Notes under the pieces: model-generated | The model's database searches: none | What the model saw: the letters and a program-made list of their open reading frames with translations, nothing else | What the model was told of the DNA's origin: nothing | Source of the DNA: Patescibacteria group bacterium | Lineage (GTDB): Bacteria > Patescibacteriota > Minisyncoccia > Phycocordibacterales > UBA918 | Reading direction: 5' to 3' | Assembly: GCA_018608435.1 (NCBI GenBank) | Contig: JABAZV010000016.1 | Coordinates: 783-50,069 of the forward strand | DNA: 49,287 nt | Made by a program: the position numbers and the translations under genes | Shown: positions 1 to 9,807 of the stretch, one piece after another | Layout: every line of letters starts with the position of its first letter | How positions within the stretch are numbered: position 1 is the first letter of the stretch

Positions 1-17
1 GGTTAGCATAGCTAACC
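1..17. terminator. Possible terminator hairpin at window edge
   Basis: GGTTAGC-ATA-GCTAACC is a perfect 7-bp inverted repeat followed by GGTCTTTATTATTT. It could end a plus-strand gene outside the window. The stem may be longer to the left, so this is only a possible terminator. Confidence 0.35.
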
Positions 18-93
18 GGTCTTTATTATTTAATAACTTGCAAAAATTGTGTTTCGTGTTGTTTAAAATTATACAAGGTTTATTTGTGAAGTA

Positions 94-121
94 TTGACAA
101 AACTGAATTATGCTGTAGAAT
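94..121 (+). promoter_or_regulatory. Promoter for the first membrane-protein gene
   Basis: TTGACA (94-99), a 16-base spacer and TAGAAT (116-121) form a near-consensus sigma70-type promoter. The ORF-track start TTG at 94 is the first codon of this -35 box, so that start is an artefact. Transcription would begin near 128, leaving a short leader with an AAAGGGG ribosome binding site before ATG 154. Confidence 0.7.
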
Positions 122-153
122 ATAAAGAGTTCCATAAACAAAAGGGGTTTTGT

Positions 154-636
154 ATGTCAAATTTTGATGAGGATGTTAGCTTCAAAAAAGTTTTTAAAGC
201 TACACTGAACCTTAGTCCTTGGAAGGTTATTTTTATTCTAAGTTGTTATGTAACAAACATAGTATGCCTGAACTACGCAGTAGGTAAAGGTGTCGGGGAG
301 TTAGAGTATCTTAGCTGGATGATTTGTGCGGCTATTATTCTAAGCCAACCATTTTTGGCTGTTGACCGCGCTCATCTTTTAGCACTAGATGAACAATTTA
401 AACTGGCAAATACTCATATACAAGGATCTGTTTCCGTTTCACAGAAGTCGACTTTTAAAAATAAAGCAAATCGTCGACTGATTGCCTCTTGCCTTGTCGC
501 GTTTGTTTCAATACTGACTACGCAATTCACTATAATGACATTGCGAGACGAAAGCATAATAGGATCAGTAAGAACAACACCCTTGTACGAAGCCAAAGCA
601 GAAGTATTAGCTGAACTAAAAAAACCAAACCTCTAA
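154..636 (+). CDS. Hypothetical membrane protein
   Basis: I do not recognise this protein (160 residues from ATG 154). The start is chosen because AAAGGGG lies about 8 bases upstream and the longer ORF-track start overlaps the promoter. Two hydrophobic stretches follow a polar N-terminus (about residues 20-45 and 55-75), and a third occurs near residues 110-130, so it is probably an inner-membrane protein with three helices. The C-terminus is charged. A second small gene follows 28 bases later and probably shares the transcript, which ends at the 1036 terminator. No function can be assigned. Confidence 0.65.
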   Translation: MSNFDEDVSFKKVFKATLNLSPWKVIFILSCYVTNIVCLNYAVGKGVGELEYLSWMICAAIILSQPFLAVDRAHLLALDEQFKLANTHIQGSVSVSQKSTFKNKANRRLIASCLVAFVSILTTQFTIMTLRDESIIGSVRTTPLYEAKAEVLAELKKPNL

Positions 637-664
637 TCGGGATTTTCTCATCCATGGAGAAAGG

Positions 665-1018
665 ATGGCAATAGAGAATGTACAGCCGGTGAACAGAGGA
701 TTATTTCGTACCCGTCTTATTGAAAGAGCAGATAAAGCTCGTGCTGATATTGCCAAGAACGATGCTGACATCAACACAAGGCTTGCTCTCATCGGAGAGA
801 TGGAACAAGCTGAGAAAGAAGGCACAGGATCAGCTTATGCTACGATGATGAAAAAGAATAATTTGTTAATTAACATTTTATTTGCTTTTATATCAGCGAT
901 GCTGGATCTGATACCCTACCTGCTTATTAGCAGTCACATCAGCCGAGAGCTGGCTGAAAACGGAAACAAGGATCGTAATTACAGTTTCAACACTGTAAAA
1001 GTTCCAAATGTTCATTAA
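665..1018 (+). CDS. Hypothetical small membrane protein
   Basis: 117 residues from ATG 665 with GGAG five bases upstream. The first 60 residues are charged and helical-looking (many Ala, Glu, Asp, Lys), possibly a coiled coil. They are followed by one hydrophobic segment around residues 67-85 (FAFISAMLDLIPYLLI) and a short polar tail. The ribosome binding site lies in a small hairpin (TTTCTC...GAGAAA), which could damp translation. It sits in the same unit as the preceding membrane protein and just before a strong terminator. Family unknown. Confidence 0.6.
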   Translation: MAIENVQPVNRGLFRTRLIERADKARADIAKNDADINTRLALIGEMEQAEKEGTGSAYATMMKKNNLLINILFAFISAMLDLIPYLLISSHISRELAENGNKDRNYSFNTVKVPNVH

Positions 1019-1035
1019 GATATAATTGTAAACGC

Positions 1036-1061
1036 CTCCCGAGTTCGCTCGGGAGTTTTTT
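1036..1061 (+). terminator. Strong intrinsic terminator
   Basis: CTCCCGAG-TTCG-CTCGGGAG is a perfect 8-bp stem closed by a TTCG tetraloop and followed by TTTTTT, a textbook intrinsic terminator for the two genes upstream. Confidence 0.93.
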
Positions 1062-1107
1062 AATGCACAACCTCGCACACGAATATACTTCGATTTGCTT
1101 TTATGTC

Positions 1108-1136
1108 TTGACAATCGTAGTATTCTGTGAAATAAT
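1108..1136 (+). promoter_or_regulatory. Promoter for lipoprotein gene
   Basis: TTGACA (1108-1113), 17-base spacer, AATAAT (1131-1136). An AAGGAG at 1141 has no suitable start after it. The used site is probably AAAGAGG, about 10 bases before ATG 1191. Confidence 0.6.
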
Positions 1137-1190
1137 AATAAAGGAGTACAAAAAAGTTCATCAAAATAAACCAAAAAGAGGTACGAAATC

Positions 1191-1655
1191 ATGAAAAATC
1201 TTAACCGTTTTTTCTTTGTTGTTTTTATTGTCTCTTTGCTGCAAGGCTGCGGTTCGAGCGGTGGCAATATTCCATTCGTGAATTACGATCCATTGGCAAC
1301 CACACATCTAATGAACATCAACACTGGGTGCGTGATACAAGAAAAGTGGAACAACATATACTCAACCAACCACTACACAAAAAGTACTTGCGAACAGCAG
1401 AACGAAATATTGCGAGCAGATCCTAGTTACCGCTATACATTTTATGACAATGCGCAAAAGTCCTATGGCAAGGCGGCAGAATCTGCAAACAGAGTGCGCG
1501 AAAACGACCTAAGGTTCCGCAGAGGACAATCTATGGGAAGCAGCCAAGAAGTAACCGACGGTTATCTTATCGACAATTCGGCCGGTAGCAGAAATCGAGA
1601 GGTAGCGCCTAGAAAACCAACCCATTCTGGGAATTGCTTACCACCTTTGTGCTAA
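1191..1655 (+). CDS. Small lipoprotein, function unknown
   Basis: 154 residues. The N-terminus is a classical lipoprotein signal: a basic start, a hydrophobic core and the lipobox LLQGC, so Cys20 should be lipidated and the protein anchored outside the cytoplasmic membrane. The mature part is polar, rich in Asn, Arg and Ser, has a few scattered cysteines and ends in CLPPLC. I know no family that matches. It is followed 13 bases later by a membrane-protein gene and probably co-transcribed with it. AAAGAGG precedes the start. Confidence 0.7.
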   Translation: MKNLNRFFFVVFIVSLLQGCGSSGGNIPFVNYDPLATTHLMNINTGCVIQEKWNNIYSTNHYTKSTCEQQNEILRADPSYRYTFYDNAQKSYGKAAESANRVRENDLRFRRGQSMGSSQEVTDGYLIDNSAGSRNREVAPRKPTHSGNCLPPLC

Positions 1656-1668
1656 CGGGAGAATAACC

Positions 1669-2184
1669 ATGCATGAGTTACTGTGGCAGCTAATGCGCTG
1701 CATATTCATTGTCATAGGCTTTCCTTACCTTCTGCTTCATATCGACAAATTCGACGCTTGGATGGTTGAAGCCTTTGTTTTTTTACCCAGCTATGTGTTG
1801 AATTGGTTGGTCATGTCTTCGGAAGCTTTTCTGACAACAACAATTGTTTTTTTCTTGGTCTGGATTACAGAAGATCGAAAAGTTAACATAGACAACAGCT
1901 TCAAAAACACGTTGGTCAAGTACGGATGGATAATATTTTTGTATCCATTAATTCTATACCGGGTATTTCCTTCTATAGAGACAGAGGTTTTTGAATTTAT
2001 ATTGTTTTACACAAACCAGTACATTGCCGAGCACGTAATACAAAGCGTTCCTTTGCTAATAACTGTGAATGTTACTTGGATCTTTTTGCTCATGATTAAA
2101 TTCGCAAACGAAGAAAAGAATAAAAGAAAAGAAAAAGTTTCTCCAAACTTTAAGCCACCTTGGCGAAGAAGCCGAGAAGAATGA
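1669..2184 (+). CDS. Hypothetical multi-pass membrane protein
   Basis: 171 residues with about four hydrophobic segments (roughly residues 8-25, 35-65, 85-105, 125-148) and a strongly basic cytoplasmic tail (KNKRKEKV...PPWRRSREE). GGGAG lies about 8 bases before ATG 1669. It is the second gene of the unit started by the lipoprotein. I cannot name a family. The pairing of a lipoprotein with a membrane protein suggests a joint envelope role, which is inference only. Confidence 0.6.
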   Translation: MHELLWQLMRCIFIVIGFPYLLLHIDKFDAWMVEAFVFLPSYVLNWLVMSSEAFLTTTIVFFLVWITEDRKVNIDNSFKNTLVKYGWIIFLYPLILYRVFPSIETEVFEFILFYTNQYIAEHVIQSVPLLITVNVTWIFLLMIKFANEEKNKRKEKVSPNFKPPWRRSREE

Positions 2185-2206
2185 TCCTTTAGCAGTTCTG
2201 TACCCA

Positions 2207-2242
2207 CCCTCCGTCACACGCAAGTGTTTCGGGGGGGTTTTA
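2207..2242 (+). terminator. Terminator with wobble stem
   Basis: CCCTCCG pairs with CGGGGGG (one T-G wobble), with an inner CAC/GTG pairing, followed by TTTTATAT. It ends the plus-strand lipoprotein unit. Confidence 0.7.
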
Positions 2243-2283
2243 TATATAGTGCTGTGTTTGGATCGTGCATAAAATAAGATATA

Positions 2284-2304
2284 GGTGGGCGCGAAGCGCC
2301 CACC
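2284..2304 (-). terminator. Terminator of the HEPN-like protein gene
   Basis: GGTGGGCGC-GAA-GCGCCCACC is a perfect 9-bp hairpin. Read on the minus strand it is followed by a T-rich stretch, so it ends the convergent minus-strand gene that stops at 2388. Confidence 0.75.
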
Positions 2305-2387
2305 CACTCCGCCGTCTTTACTGCGCCAATCCCTCAGCTGATCGCCCTCACTATTTTACTACTTACGCTAAAAGTAAATTTAATACT

Positions 2388-3164
2388 TTACGTCACTCCA
2401 AGTTCTCCCAGTACTCTTTGATAACGCACTATAGTTTCTCTCGCCAAACCGTGAGTTAGTATAAAATCACTTCCGTCATGGGCAATTCTGTTTCGTACTT
2501 TATGAGCTTCCCAGGCGTCATTTAAAGACGGCAGCTGATTAGTCGTCAATCCTCTGAGCCGCTCACCAAGCGAACCGCCTTTATGACCAAGATCAATCAG
2601 AGTATTGTCTAGAATAATATCCGCTTCTACAATTGCCAGCTTCCAATCACTAGGATTTTCAGATTCAATGTGAGTCAGCACGCCATCAAGCTTATTTGTC
2701 TTTACACCTCTATATTGCTCTGCGTACAACGCATCATTATCGAGAACAGCCTGAACACGCAATTCTTCATACTGCTTCTTCTGCATCGCAGCATATACAT
2801 ACAAAACTAATAGTAGTATTGAAAAAAGATAAGCCAGTATTGCATAAAAAGACCACAACCAAGACAACACATCAATAAACCCACCAAAAATGTTGCCAAA
2901 CCAAGCGGACAGATTACCAAAAAATCCGCCACCTCCGTCAAATAGAGAAAATCCGTTACCAAAAGAAGAGAGGCCTTCCCCACCAAATAATCCTTCCCTT
3001 GGCAAACTGTCACCCAAGCCATCTCCCAATCCTTCACCCAACTCTCTACTGTTCAAACCTCCGGCTGAAGTATCACCGATAGAGTTACCATTAACACGCA
3101 AACCGACTGACGGAATAACAACGGATGAAGTAGATGTTGTCGCAACTATAAGGATAGGATCCAT
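2388..3164 (-). CDS. Membrane protein with C-terminal HEPN-like domain
   Basis: 258 residues. Residues 1-90 are Gly/Ser-rich with no clear fold, residues about 97-127 form one or two membrane helices, and residues about 128-258 form a soluble helical domain. That domain ends with WEAHKVRNRIAH, giving R224-x4-H229, the Rx4-6H signature of HEPN domains (many are RNases). The strict motif is visible, but assignment to HEPN is inference from this motif and the all-helical look. From memory, similar tails recur in Parcubacteria. The gene is alone between terminators. TACAAT about 28 bases before the start is a possible -10 and AAAGAG a weak ribosome binding site. Confidence 0.6.
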   Translation of the reverse strand: MDPILIVATTSTSSVVIPSVGLRVNGNSIGDTSAGGLNSRELGEGLGDGLGDSLPREGLFGGEGLSSFGNGFSLFDGGGGFFGNLSAWFGNIFGGFIDVLSWLWSFYAILAYLFSILLLVLYVYAAMQKKQYEELRVQAVLDNDALYAEQYRGVKTNKLDGVLTHIESENPSDWKLAIVEADIILDNTLIDLGHKGGSLGERLRGLTTNQLPSLNDAWEAHKVRNRIAHDGSDFILTHGLARETIVRYQRVLGELGVT

Positions 3165-3228
3165 AAAATAACTCTTTACAAATGTGTCGTAATTGTAGCA
3201 TGAGAGAAGTAGCTAGTGCGCGTGCAGC

Positions 3229-3270
3229 AAAGAACTGATCGGCTCCTTGAAGGCGCCGATCAGTTCTTTT
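3229..3270. terminator. Terminator after gatA
   Basis: AAAGAACTGATCGGC and GCCGATCAGTTCTTT are perfect 15-base arms, with an additional CCTT/AAGG pairing in the loop. The hairpin lies just downstream of the gatA stop on the minus strand. The long stem is clear, but the T tract is short in both directions. Confidence 0.75.
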
Positions 3271-3293
3271 AAAAATATATCTTATCTAGAAGA

Positions 3294-4748
3294 TTAACTA
3301 TCTAGCTTACTGTCGTACATTTCTTTTCCTAGTGCAAAGAGGCGGTCTTCCCCGCCATGAGGAGCGATGTATTGCACACCAACTGGTAATTCTATTTCTC
3401 CTTCTGCAACATTACCCATTGGGAATGTTAGAGCTGGAACTCCAGTTAAGTTTACTGGTACTGTAAACACATCTTGTTTATACATTGCTAGAGCATCTGA
3501 CTGTTCGCCAAACTTAAAGGCTGGAGTCGGTGTAGTTGGAGTAAGAATAATGTCAACCTTAGCAAACACTTCTGCCAATTCCTGACGCATTTTTTTACGC
3601 ACGAGTTCTGCCTTGCCATAATAAGCGTCATAATATCCAGAAGACAACACATAAGTACCAAGCAAAATGCGGCGCTTCACTTCTTCCCCAAATCCTTCAG
3701 CTCGACTCTTTTCATACACGTCGAGCAAATCATTACCATCGGCAGAATGTCCGTAGCGCATACCATCGAAGCGAGCAAGGTTTGACGAAACTTCCGCCGG
3801 CATAACTATGTAGTAAGCTGACAAACCTTTTTCAAAGAATGGCAGTTCAATATCAACTACTTCGTGTCCAGCTTCTTTAAGTAACTTGATATGATTTTCA
3901 AAAGTTTCAAGAATAGACGCATCTACTCCTGACTGCAGAAAACTTCGCGGTACGCCAAAGACATTTTTTTTCTTCACTTCAACTTCTCTGTACGTGTCTG
4001 GGACTATTGTTGTGGCGTCTTTTTCATCTAATCCAGAAATGACATTATGAATCAACTCAGCATCTGCCACAGTGTTTGTAAGCGGTCCAGCTTGATCTAA
4101 GCTTGATCCCATCGCAATTATCCCGTAACGCGGCACAGCACCGTAAGTTGGCTTAAAGCCGACAATACCACAGTAACTGGCTGGCTGACGAATCGATCCG
4201 CCTGTATCAGTACCAATCGCCATAGGCACTGCCCCCATAGCAACAGCCGCCGCCGAACCACCAGAAGAACCGCCAGGTACACGAGTTTCGTCGACCGGAT
4301 TTTTAGTAACACCGAACGCTGAGTTTTCGGTCGATCCACCCATAGCGAATTCATCCATATTAGTGGCACCTACAATAATCGCTCCAGCATTTTTAAGCCT
4401 CTCGACAATAGTTGCATTATAAACAGCCGTGTAGTTTTCAAGCATCTTTGAGCCAGCAGTCGCCTTTTTTCCTTTTATCAAAATATTGTTTTTGATCGCA
4501 ATCGGCACACCTAGGAGAGGTTTGTTTTCAGTTTCAGAATTTGCATAAGCTTTAGTAGCCGCTTTTGCCTCAGCTTTTGCGTCTTCATACACTGCTAAAA
4601 AGGCGTGGATACTACCGTCCTTTTCTTCGATTGTTTTAAAAGCTTCTGCAACTGCGTCAGTTGGAGTAAAGTCTCCTGCCACAAATTTGGCACGCAGGTC
4701 GAGAATGGTTGATTTTTGGATTTTGTTTTCTTTATTCATAAACAACAC
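3294..4748 (-). CDS. gatA: Asp/Glu-tRNA amidotransferase subunit A
   Basis: GatA of the GatCAB complex hydrolyses glutamine to ammonia, used to turn Glu-tRNA(Gln) or Asp-tRNA(Asn) into the amide form. The amidase signature is complete: Lys86 (VPIAIKNN), cis-Ser161 (GGSSGGSAAA) and nucleophile Ser185 (GTDTGGSIRQP), with the spacing of known GatA proteins. The length of about 484 residues is normal. The track start is a GTG directly after the gatC TAA. ATG nine bases later (MNKENK) is equally possible, and neither has a clear Shine-Dalgarno sequence. gatC lies immediately upstream. gatB is not in this window, as is usual when subunit genes are scattered. Confidence 0.97.
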   Translation of the reverse strand: MLFMNKENKIQKSTILDLRAKFVAGDFTPTDAVAEAFKTIEEKDGSIHAFLAVYEDAKAEAKAATKAYANSETENKPLLGVPIAIKNNILIKGKKATAGSKMLENYTAVYNATIVERLKNAGAIIVGATNMDEFAMGGSTENSAFGVTKNPVDETRVPGGSSGGSAAAVAMGAVPMAIGTDTGGSIRQPASYCGIVGFKPTYGAVPRYGIIAMGSSLDQAGPLTNTVADAELIHNVISGLDEKDATTIVPDTYREVEVKKKNVFGVPRSFLQSGVDASILETFENHIKLLKEAGHEVVDIELPFFEKGLSAYYIVMPAEVSSNLARFDGMRYGHSADGNDLLDVYEKSRAEGFGEEVKRRILLGTYVLSSGYYDAYYGKAELVRKKMRQELAEVFAKVDIILTPTTPTPAFKFGEQSDALAMYKQDVFTVPVNLTGVPALTFPMGNVAEGEIELPVGVQYIAPHGGEDRLFALGKEMYDSKLDS

Positions 4749-5045
4749 TTAAGAACTTTGATCAATAATCTTTTTTACTTTCATATATCGACCTTCCGTG
4801 TGCGGCATTTCAGCCAAAATATCAGCCGTAAACTGATCTGGTTTGTTAGTCACTTCGTCTTGCCTGAAGACATTAAAGCGCGGAGTAAGCTCGGGAGCTT
4901 GATCTTTCTCATCAGCAGCAACCTCACTCACGTCTTGTACGTATTCTAAAATAGCTGGTAATTCTTTTGCGTATTCATCAAGTTCCGAATCGGAAAGACG
5001 AATGCGAGCCAAGCCCGCCAAGTGGACAATGTCATCTTTTTTCAT
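4749..5045 (-). CDS. gatC: Asp/Glu-tRNA amidotransferase subunit C
   Basis: GatC is the small subunit that wraps GatA and GatB together. The conserved GatC pattern is seen: an N-terminal helix with VHLAGLARIRLSDSEL, the middle ILEYVQDV, and a C-terminal LxPRFNVFRQDEV segment. I start it at MKKDD (ATG 5045), giving 98 residues, the usual size. The 23 extra residues in the ORF track are not GatC-like. A TATACT -10 box lies at 5081-5086 on the minus strand. It abuts gatA directly, so the two are one operon. Confidence 0.93.
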   Translation of the reverse strand: MKKDDIVHLAGLARIRLSDSELDEYAKELPAILEYVQDVSEVAADEKDQAPELTPRFNVFRQDEVTNKPDQFTADILAEMPHTEGRYMKVKKIIDQSS

Positions 5046-5127
5046 GGAAGTTAGCATACCACCAAGTGGCCGCTGAGCAAAGTATAAAAACCACTTAAAA
5101 AGCAGCATTTGCACTTACTATTAAAAC

Positions 5128-5160
5128 AAACAGCAGGCACTTCGCACTTGCCGTCTGTTT
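5128..5160 (-). terminator. Terminator after ligA
   Basis: AAACAG-ca-GGCA pairs with TGCC-gt-CTGTTT around a nine-base loop. It lies downstream of the ligA stop and upstream of gatC, separating the two transcripts on the minus strand. Confidence 0.6.
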
Positions 5161-5179
5161 TTATGTCAGAACATAAAAA

Positions 5180-7222
<2,043 letters not shown>

Positions 7223-7250
7223 TTAAGGAGTGTGGAGAGTTTTAACTGAA

Positions 7251-7281
7251 GAAAGGGCGGACGCAAAGCGTCCGCCCTTTC
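7251..7281 (-). terminator. Terminator of the type IV pilus operon
   Basis: GAAAGGGCGGACGC-AAA-GCGTCCGCCCTTTC is a perfect 14-bp stem just after the last minor pilin gene. On the minus strand it continues into TTC, giving a T-rich end. Confidence 0.88.
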
Positions 7282-7298
7282 TTCAAATCACCCGTAAA

Positions 7299-7907
7299 CT
7301 AATACCGCAACAACACCTCACGTTCAATAGTTCCAGGTAAAGATGTATTTGTGCATGGTCGATTATATCCTCGCACAGACAAAAGAGTACAACGACTTCC
7401 AGCCTCACAAATCTTTTCGTTATCAGGGAAGCCAGGAATGTATGTCGGCACGTTAGATAGAGTCAGGCCACTTCCGGCTAGATCAGCATTGATCACAATT
7501 GTATTTATCATACTACACCGCGAACCACCGGCCCAAGTAAAATCATATAAATACTGGTATACATCACCAACCCCTGCAGTATCGCCAGACCCAGGCGGAG
7601 GTTCAATCACAACATTTTGAGCCGGTCGACCAAAGCAGCTGGCCGAAATGTCTTCACCTAGCTCCATCAGTGCTTCATCATCAGAATTTATTTCTGATCG
7701 TCTTATGTATTGCCCACACTCCGCTCCTGCATTAGCCGCATGAAAAGCTATTTCTGACTGCTTAGCATTACTCGCCAAACGAACTTGCTTAACAGACAAA
7801 TCCAAAAGTGACAACCCAACAGACAAAACTACTCCCACTATTATGAGCGTCATGAGCAAAGCAAAACCTTGCTGGTTTTTTTTGTTTGGTTTAATTTCCA
7901 TAAACAT
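7299..7907 (-). CDS. PilX-like minor pilin
   Basis: 202 residues. The short basic leader ends at QQG, followed by FALLMTLIIVGVVLSVGL, a hydrophobic helix as in PilX/GspK-type pilus assembly proteins, and then NAGAECGQYIRRSE, recalling the PilX N-terminal region (AA-AGxE). The rest is a variable, disulfide-capable head with many cysteines (at least six). Expected role: initiation or tip of the type IV pilus after PilD processing. It overlaps the preceding pilin gene by 17 bases and is the last gene of the operon. Confidence 0.75.
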   Translation of the reverse strand: MFMEIKPNKKNQQGFALLMTLIIVGVVLSVGLSLLDLSVKQVRLASNAKQSEIAFHAANAGAECGQYIRRSEINSDDEALMELGEDISASCFGRPAQNVVIEPPPGSGDTAGVGDVYQYLYDFTWAGGSRCSMINTIVINADLAGSGLTLSNVPTYIPGFPDNEKICEAGSRCTLLSVRGYNRPCTNTSLPGTIEREVLLRY

Positions 7908-8487
7908 TGTATAAAGATGTTTCTACGACAGCCTCCTGATCATTTCTTTGTGATCCGGTACGCCAAGTAACAGTCGACCGCACATAAACCTCGTCTGATG
8001 ATATCCACTCCAACTTTACCGATCGGTTGTAAGGTGTGGGAGTATTGCCAGCTGAGTCGTAGGTATATTTCTGACGGCCACCAGAGTCACTGTAGTAGAG
8101 GTCACAGTTATCACCGTTAGCTTCACAGCCGATACTCGATGCTTTAACTCTACCGGTTGCCGTATCAATCTCAAGCGCACAGCCATACGTACTAAACGTA
8201 CTAAAACAATTACTGTACTCAGAACCCGTAGAAAAATCTTCCCAACCGTCATCTGGATCAGAGAGAAAAGACCCTAATACTTCAGCATCTCTCATGTTCT
8301 GTGCCAACTCTGAGCCTTCCTGCGCCAAGAAGAACGCTGTCACCTGCTCACTAGAAAAACTAGTACTCTTAGCTGTTTGTGAGCTTATCTTTAAAGGGCC
8401 AACGATTACGATCAGCAAAATCGTAATCGCCACTAAAGTTTCAACTAAAGTAAAGCCCTTTTCTTTTGTGTGTAATTGCGAAATCAT
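7891..8487 (-). CDS. Minor prepilin
   Basis: 198 residues with a canonical prepilin signal: EKG/FTLVETLVAITILLIVIV, cleavage after Gly and Glu at +5. The head domain contains several cysteines and TG/SG-rich loops. It is a PilV/GspI-like minor pilin by position and signal, though the head is not diagnostic. It overlaps its neighbours on both sides (4 bases upstream, 17 bases downstream), so it is translationally coupled within the minor-pilin block. Confidence 0.85.
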   Translation of the reverse strand: MISQLHTKEKGFTLVETLVAITILLIVIVGPLKISSQTAKSTSFSSEQVTAFFLAQEGSELAQNMRDAEVLGSFLSDPDDGWEDFSTGSEYSNCFSTFSTYGCALEIDTATGRVKASSIGCEANGDNCDLYYSDSGGRQKYTYDSAGNTPTPYNRSVKLEWISSDEVYVRSTVTWRTGSQRNDQEAVVETSLYNVYGN

Positions 8488-9209
8488 ATATCAATTGCTC
8501 TTTGCGTGACTGAAGTTTGAATCTGATACGTTTTATCTGTATCAGGGTTACCACCATCTTCGATTGCTTCAATAAATATTGTCACCTGCGGCTGTCTTGT
8601 GTCATTAACACCTCTAAGTGTTTCGGTGCCAGTCACAAAGAACTCGGCATTTATAATATCAATTCCAGAAGATACGATCGACCGCGCTTCTTCACCATCG
8701 ATACGGCGCATTATTTGACCATCATTAGGATCACTGGGGCTACCAGCATCAAAGAAATAAACAATACGATTACCTTCAGTGCCGGTCACACTCTTTCCCC
8801 CTTCGATAAATGCCAAGCCTTGAAATCGATGGTTACTATCATTTCCATTTTCACAATCTCTGCTGGAAAATTCCATCGGGTTTTGAGGATGGTCAGTAAG
8901 GACACTATCATCTTTAAAAATAAGATAAGGCCGCCCTGAGACTATCTCCGTGTTCACACTAGGAGAAGAACCACAGTAATACCGCGTCCCGGTGCGAATC
9001 TCACGCGTCATACTGTCGAGAGCGAAAGACAGGTTGGTCATTACGCTTTGCTCATCCTGCAGCTGCTTGTTGGTGCCAATAAGCATAAGCAAAGCGCCAA
9101 CAGCAATTGTCGCCACAAAAGAAAATACTGCCAGAGAAACAATCATCTCTATTAGGGTAAAGCCTTGCTTTTTGTTTTGTCTTGCTTGCATAAGTCTATT
9201 GTACGGCAA
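8484..9209 (-). CDS. Minor prepilin (PilW/GspJ-like)
   Basis: 241 residues with prepilin signal KQG/FTLIEMIVSLAVFSFVATIAVG. The larger head and the MTREIRTG sequence after the helix resemble PilW/GspJ-type minor pilins. The start could be the track start (MPYNRLMQ...) or the inner Met of MQARQNKK; the latter gives a normal short leader. It lies in the minor pilin block, overlapping the upstream gene by 14 bases. Confidence 0.83.
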   Translation of the reverse strand: MPYNRLMQARQNKKQGFTLIEMIVSLAVFSFVATIAVGALLMLIGTNKQLQDEQSVMTNLSFALDSMTREIRTGTRYYCGSSPSVNTEIVSGRPYLIFKDDSVLTDHPQNPMEFSSRDCENGNDSNHRFQGLAFIEGGKSVTGTEGNRIVYFFDAGSPSDPNDGQIMRRIDGEEARSIVSSGIDIINAEFFVTGTETLRGVNDTRQPQVTIFIEAIEDGGNPDTDKTYQIQTSVTQRAIDI

Positions 9210-9807
9210 TTTGCCCGGTTGAAGTTATCTCAAGTGTGCGCACTATGTTTACCCCAGTTCCGGTTTCTCCCACTCTAGCAATATCAATTTCAATCGATGA
9301 TATATTGTTCTGTTCGCCAGAGATGTCATCTATGTAAAAGTGGCCGTCGAAGTTTGGTCTTTCAAAAACAACTGAAACCTGACTTACGTTTGGACCTCCT
9401 ACAGCCCTTACATCTCTAATCACAAACCTTGGATCTATATTACCTTGAATCCCGTAATGCTCTGTAACTACAGGCCAACCGTTTGGGGTAGTGTCAGAAA
9501 AAATAGTGAAACCGTCGTCTCCAGTACTAAATTGTAAACCTCGTCTGGTACGAAAAGTTGCACTGGAATCGTTACTGGCGCTAACAGCACTAAACTGAAC
9601 CTCTCTGGCAGTCAAAGCAATGTCGTACACTTCGTTTCGCAACAACAAAGAGCCGTTGAAAGAATCTTGGCGAGTCATAATGATTGCCGAAATAATCGCC
9701 ATGACTGAAATACTAATTAAAAGCTCAATCATTCCAAAGCCAGAATTTGTAGCTCGCCTATTTTGAGGCAACGATTTTTTATTAAAAACTGAAAAGTGAG
9801 AGGGCAT
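9196..9807 (-). CDS. Minor prepilin (GspH/FimT-like)
   Basis: 203 residues. The leader is longer than usual (about 23 residues) and ends at NSG/FGMIELLISISVMAIISAI, with Glu at +5. The head includes TAREVQFSAVSA and repeated beta-strand-like segments, consistent with a GspH/FimT-type minor pilin. It overlaps the pilD gene upstream by 26 bases, so translation is coupled. Confidence 0.8.
   Translation of the reverse strand: MPSHFSVFNKKSLPQNRRATNSGFGMIELLISISVMAIISAIIMTRQDSFNGSLLLRNEVYDIALTAREVQFSAVSASNDSSATFRTRRGLQFSTGDDGFTIFSDTTPNGWPVVTEHYGIQGNIDPRFVIRDVRAVGGPNVSQVSVVFERPNFDGHFYIDDISGEQNNISSIEIDIARVGETGTGVNIVRTLEITSTGQIAVQ

Noticed and set aside
94-153. N-terminal extension of the first gene from TTG 94
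   Set aside because: This TTG is the start of a TTGACA -35 box with a matching -10; the ATG at 154 has a proper ribosome binding site.
2890-3171. Proline-rich plus-strand ORF
   Set aside because: Antisense of the glycine-rich arm of the HEPN-like protein.
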